Below, in pieces: positions 60,571 to 64,000 of a DNA stretch of 64,000 nt. Position 1 is the first letter of the stretch; each line of letters begins with the position of its first letter. Origin of the DNA: Ophiothrix spiculata (taxonomy: Eukaryota; Echinodermata; Ophiuroidea; Amphilepidida; Ophiotrichidae); the NCBI GenBank assembly GCA_000969725.1, contig JXSR01S066667.1; one strand, given 5' to 3'. Below the pieces are notes generated by a model that saw only the letters and a program-made list of their open reading frames with translations, was not told the origin of the DNA and made no database searches. The translations under genes and the position numbers were made by a program.

Positions 60571-60606
60571 AATTTATTTTTACAGTGTCTCTTAAGAACT
60601 TGTCTC
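60571..60606 (+). repeat. Duplicated acceptor-like fragment upstream of peptide ORF B
   Basis: TTATTTTTACAGTGTCTCTT continuing to AAGAACTTGTCTC copies 60756-60790 of the B ORF. It replaces A-type sequence at this place (copy A 52335-52390 reads differently). It looks like a local duplication or conversion tract that includes the pyrimidine tract and AG. Confidence 0.7.
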
Positions 60607-60711
60607 AATGCTAAATTGTTGAGAAATTTTCGTATATTTATATTATATCAAATTTAATGAATATAGGAAATTACAAAAATGATAAGAAACACAGGTTAAT
60701 GCATGCTGAAT

Positions 60712-60912
60712 ATGCTTTCTTATAAAAGATTGTATTTCGCCCTGGTTTTATTTTTATTTTTACAGTGTCTCTTAAGAACTTGTCTCTTAAGAACTGAATC
60801 AATGCAAACAAGTCTAGCGTGCTATAAGAAAATAATACCATATGCCGATACAGGAAATAGCATTGACGAATCAGTAATCTTATACATCTTTGAAAACATA
60901 GTAGGAATCTAA
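60712..60912 (+). CDS. Candidate small secreted peptide gene, copy B
   Basis: A 66-codon frame, the same as copy A except for an in-frame 15-base tandem duplication (TGTCTCTTAAGAACT twice) that adds CLLRT. Upstream of MLSYKRL the copy A start is separated by a stop (GGTTAATG), so the ATG at 60712, or 60703 giving MLN first, is the likely start. The hydrophobic segment and tail ESVILYIFENIVGI are unchanged. AATAAA at 61175 matches the copy A position. The in-frame length change fits coding selection, though one event proves little. Confidence 0.35.
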   Translation: MLSYKRLYFALVLFLFLQCLLRTCLLRTESMQTSLACYKKIIPYADTGNSIDESVILYIFENIVGI

Positions 60913-61275
60913 TAACCCAACGTAAACGGATAAAAGCTCAGATAACGGTAATTTCCTGCAGCAATCACCCTAACGGTAGAATCACATGGGCAATCACGTG
61001 TTTCTGTTCTATAATAAATGGCAGGCAGCCACAACTACAAATCCTTGAAAAAGAGACATACTGGTATATAAAGACAAAACACCTGATGATGGATATTTTG
61101 TGCCCACTTCAAAAATCGAAATGAGTATTTATTGCATATGTGTGCACGTTTAAACAAAATGTTTAGAAATAAGAAATAAAGCACCACATTTTTTAACATT
61201 AGCAAATATGTCTGATTTTTATATAGATCGAGTTCTCATACTGATAGTACGGTGAATAATGATAACACCAGTGAA

Positions 61276-62090
61276 CAGTCCGGTCCGACTGCCTGAACAG
61301 GCAATATTTCCCAATGTGGCAACATATTGCCTGGCATATTTGTCAACTGTGTCGAATTCAACCACCTTTTCCTAAATTACTCCCTAGCAACTTTATAACA
61401 GTTCGGTTGGAATTGTACTTTTGTGGGATGAAATTAAACACAAATTCATTTATTTTTCACCAAGCGAAAAATAATTTGACCGGGAGAAAGTTGAATTTAA
61501 ATAACAATAGATTTGCAACGGTTTGTCAAAATTTCAAATTAAATACCGGAAATAATAAAATAATACTCAAAAACGTTTCAAAATTGTCGATAACCGTTAA
61601 TGCATTTTGAAGGTCAAAATGGCGTCAACAGACGACGTCGAAAAAATTACGCCTTTTTCGCCGAAACCTCATAATTTCACGGTGTACGAGCGATTCGATT
61701 GTTTTCACATTTGAAAAATCGCTTACAATTTTTCTTATGCTATTTATTGTTTCCTCAAGCTACGATTTGTTATCATTTCCTACTTAAACAAAAATGTATT
61801 TCTTAAATTATTTGAGCTTTTGAGCGTTAACTTCATTAGTTATTGGTGACAATTCAATGGCGTAATCTTTAATTAGCAGTGTCATGGCTTATCAAATATC
61901 TGGGTATATTTTTGTCTGATCCAAAATTATTCTATGATTATTGGTCAGTAATGATATTTCTGAATGGAATGATATTACACATCTCGGAAAATCTATCATA
62001 TCTGCATTTTAATGCATCAAATATGTTATTTTTTACATAGATAGAAAGAAAAGTATAATGAATTTGTACATATTTGTTAAGTTTGATGAA
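61276..62090. other. AT-rich stretch with a dispersed repeat
   Basis: 61606-61710 (AAGGTCAAAATGGCGTCAAC ... TTTTTCGCCGAAACCTC) is an inverse relative of 35995-36105. The 98-codon frame at 61314-61610 has no known domain. Confidence 0.45.
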
Positions 62091-62364
62091 CCCATGTTCA
62101 CAAACACTTGTTTGGGGCCTGATGCAAAAAAAATATATATCCCTGAAAATTTTTGACGCCCCCCTTTTCGACCTAAATTTGTTTAGCCGCCCCCCTCTTT
62201 TAGCGCCAAAAATTAATGACCAGCCCCATAGATGTAAACTTGGTTTTTACCGGAATAATTGTGGTAATTTTTTTCAAGGTCACCTCCCCCCTTATTGGAG
62301 AGAAAAAATTCAAGGACCCCCCTTTTTGAATCAGACCCCCTGACAAGTGTTTGCGAACGGTCCC
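62091..62364. mobile_element. hAT-like MITE, about 274 bp
   Basis: The left end ATGTTCACAAACACTTGTTT with GGGGCCTGATGCAAAAA pairs with a right end whose reverse complement is GACCGTTCGCAAACACTTGT then AGGGGGTCTGATTCAAAAA. The TIR is about 45 bp and imperfect. The interior has C-runs and is non-coding. The hAT assignment rests on TIR style only. Confidence 0.7.
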
Positions 62365-64000
62365 TAAGGACAATATTTATAATAGCACTTCAATCAAGTC
62401 GAGAACTTACACATTCTTAAAATCGGATCAGAAAGTTTCGCATCAAAATATTTGATGAACTACAATTTCTGTCTTAGATAACTAGTTGAAGTAAAAGAAA
62501 CATTCGTTTCGTTTCGTAGACTTTGTAGTGATACCTAAACATATTTTCTGACTATCGGGTAAAACTAAGAACTTTACACGAAAATAGAACTTTACACGCA
62601 AATATTGTAATTTTGTTTTCCTGGAACACGTTGAAGTGAAGTTCCAAATTCAGAACCGTCTAGTATGTGTGATTTGAACACCTATTTTACCCAAAAATGT
62701 TATTTCACTAGTCTTGATGAACTTATTAAATCAATTAAAATCATGCTGCACTTTAAAAGAAGGTGATAAAGTTATACTTTTAGTTTAGATATTTTTTTCA
62801 AGATTTATATATAATAATTTCTTCAAGTGACATTGATTGCATTACATGATACATGCAATTTATGGTTACATTAAAGCTAATCTCACTACCAATTTCATTT
62901 CTTCGAATATCTGAAATGTATGCTTTTATGTAGTTAAAGTAAGTGGTTTTAGTATTAGAAAAAATGGGTTATCTCTAGCAATAATGTGCATTAGAATGGA
63001 TAAGGTTTCCTTGGCGTATCTTTATACTTTTAACAAGTTAATCAAATTCTACACGCATTCAAATATTATTAAGTTACATGCTATTTTTACATCTGAGTTA
63101 TCTAATATAACGTTCTTGGAGTTCACCATGTTTACTTATATAATGATGTTGTCATAAGTTCCTTTACGTTCCACTTAAGAGGCAGCCTTGAACATGCCTT
63201 CGGGCAAATTATACAAATGCAACCCATCTTTTTAAAGCAGTCAGTGGTACAATCTACATGTGTCTCTATTCAACGATATGATTATTCGTCCATGTCTAGA
63301 TTAATATAGAAATCGACTAATGCCAAATGATATATACAGTACAGTGCAACAGGCCTTATTTTTCCTAATTTTAAATGACTATAATATTACTATTACGCAG
63401 TACCTGTTTGATATTTAAAATATATATTAGCCAAGGGCAGCCCCTTATATGCCAAAAATTTCAAGGTCATTGGTTCACTAGAAGCTGAGATAGCCTTAAC
63501 ATGAAAGCTTGTTTTGTATTGGTCAAAAGTAGGATATTGCTGGCAAGGCCAAATATTAAGCCAATCAGTGATGCATGTATTGAATGTTTCAACTAAATGA
63601 TCCAGTAATTTAAACACACACTAATGATTTTGTATAATGAGTGTATGAATGGTTTTGTGAGCCATGCTAAACCATTGGGAAACTAATGGTGTAGAAAATA
63701 CAATAGCTGTAAATTGCTAACAGAATACTAGTGCCTTTAAAATTAGTCCATAATTAAGAAATATTAATTATAACGGATTCGTTGTTTTATTTCCAGACAA
63801 AAAGTTACAGAAGTTATTTATAACCATAGTTTGCATAGATTTATGATGACATGTTGGTGCTTGACTTTGAATGTTCTGTTAAATTGACAAAAATATCAAA
63901 ATGGTTTCAAGTCAAAACACAATTAAACAGTAATTACGTTATAACTTCAAAATTACGAAGTATTTCAAAAATCTGTCGAACAGATTTTTTAAACATGTTT
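62365..64000. other. AT-rich stretch, nothing recognised
   Basis: No gene, RNA or repeat arm seen to the window end. A minus-strand frame at 63393-63617 has no known domain. Confidence 0.5.

Larger units (their letters stand above)
53352..61275 (+). repeat. Tandem segmental duplication, copy B
   Basis: Collinear with copy A (see 40001-53009) but lacking five A insertions. It has one private LINE insertion (59751-59966) and a 409-N gap. It ends at AACACCAGTGAA, after which the copies diverge completely. Confidence 0.85.

Overview
This window looks like non-coding, repeat-laden nuclear DNA from an animal, most likely a marine invertebrate; the sequence alone does not settle the phylum. The evidence is AT-rich DNA with no long open reading frames, runs of N typical of a scaffold, decayed CR1/L2-like LINE fragments, a Penelope-like element with a GIY-YIG domain, tRNA-like sequences, and many short elements with terminal inverted repeats (TIRs). 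I recognise no conserved host protein. The only gene I would propose is a short ORF of about 61-66 codons with a signal-peptide-like start. It occurs once in each half of a tandem duplication.

Layout. 1-5.5 kb: three miniature-element families and several foldbacks, one of which carries TGACGTCA sites. 7-8 kb: a LINE reverse-transcriptase fragment (+). 9.4-10.4 kb: a tRNA-Thr-like sequence beside a LINE C-terminal fragment (-). 11.2-15.4 kb: a poly(A)-tailed retroposon end, four TIR or palindromic elements and a third copy of a 422-bp MITE family. 17-22 kb: foldbacks, a promoter-like CCAAT/TATA segment inside an insertion, and a mariner-like inverted repeat next to a 50-N gap. 22-27.4 kb: more MITEs, a degenerate minisatellite and a large foldback. 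27.8-28.5 kb: a Penelope-like element end on the minus strand, with a hammerhead-ribozyme-like motif and the tail of an opposing copy. 28.7-35 kb: a foldback, a TTAA-flanked 1.06-kb element carrying two RFX X-box/CCAAT pairs, and two palindromic MITEs. 35-40 kb: a second tRNA-like sequence and dispersed repeats.

40.0-61.3 kb is the main structure: two adjacent direct copies of one segment, A (40001-53009, about 13.0 kb) and B (53352-61275, about 7.9 kb). Most of the length difference comes from elements present only in A: a TIR element with a nested repeat, a 248-bp MITE, a minisatellite-ended element, an element dense in AP-1-like sites, and a TA-flanked G-rich element. A also has a local tandem repeat. 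B has one private LINE 3' end. For most of these, one copy gives the empty site of the insertion in the other. The 340-bp spacer between A and B holds an array of near-perfect palindromes built on GTTGCCAATTGGCAAC. 61.3-64 kb holds one hAT-like MITE and otherwise plain AT-rich DNA.

There is no operon or pathway. The features are related through transposition and duplication, and several short elements carry transcription-factor-like motifs (CRE, AP-1, X-box/CCAAT). Coordinates of repeat ends were read by eye and may be off by a few bases. Functional statements about the motifs are inference.
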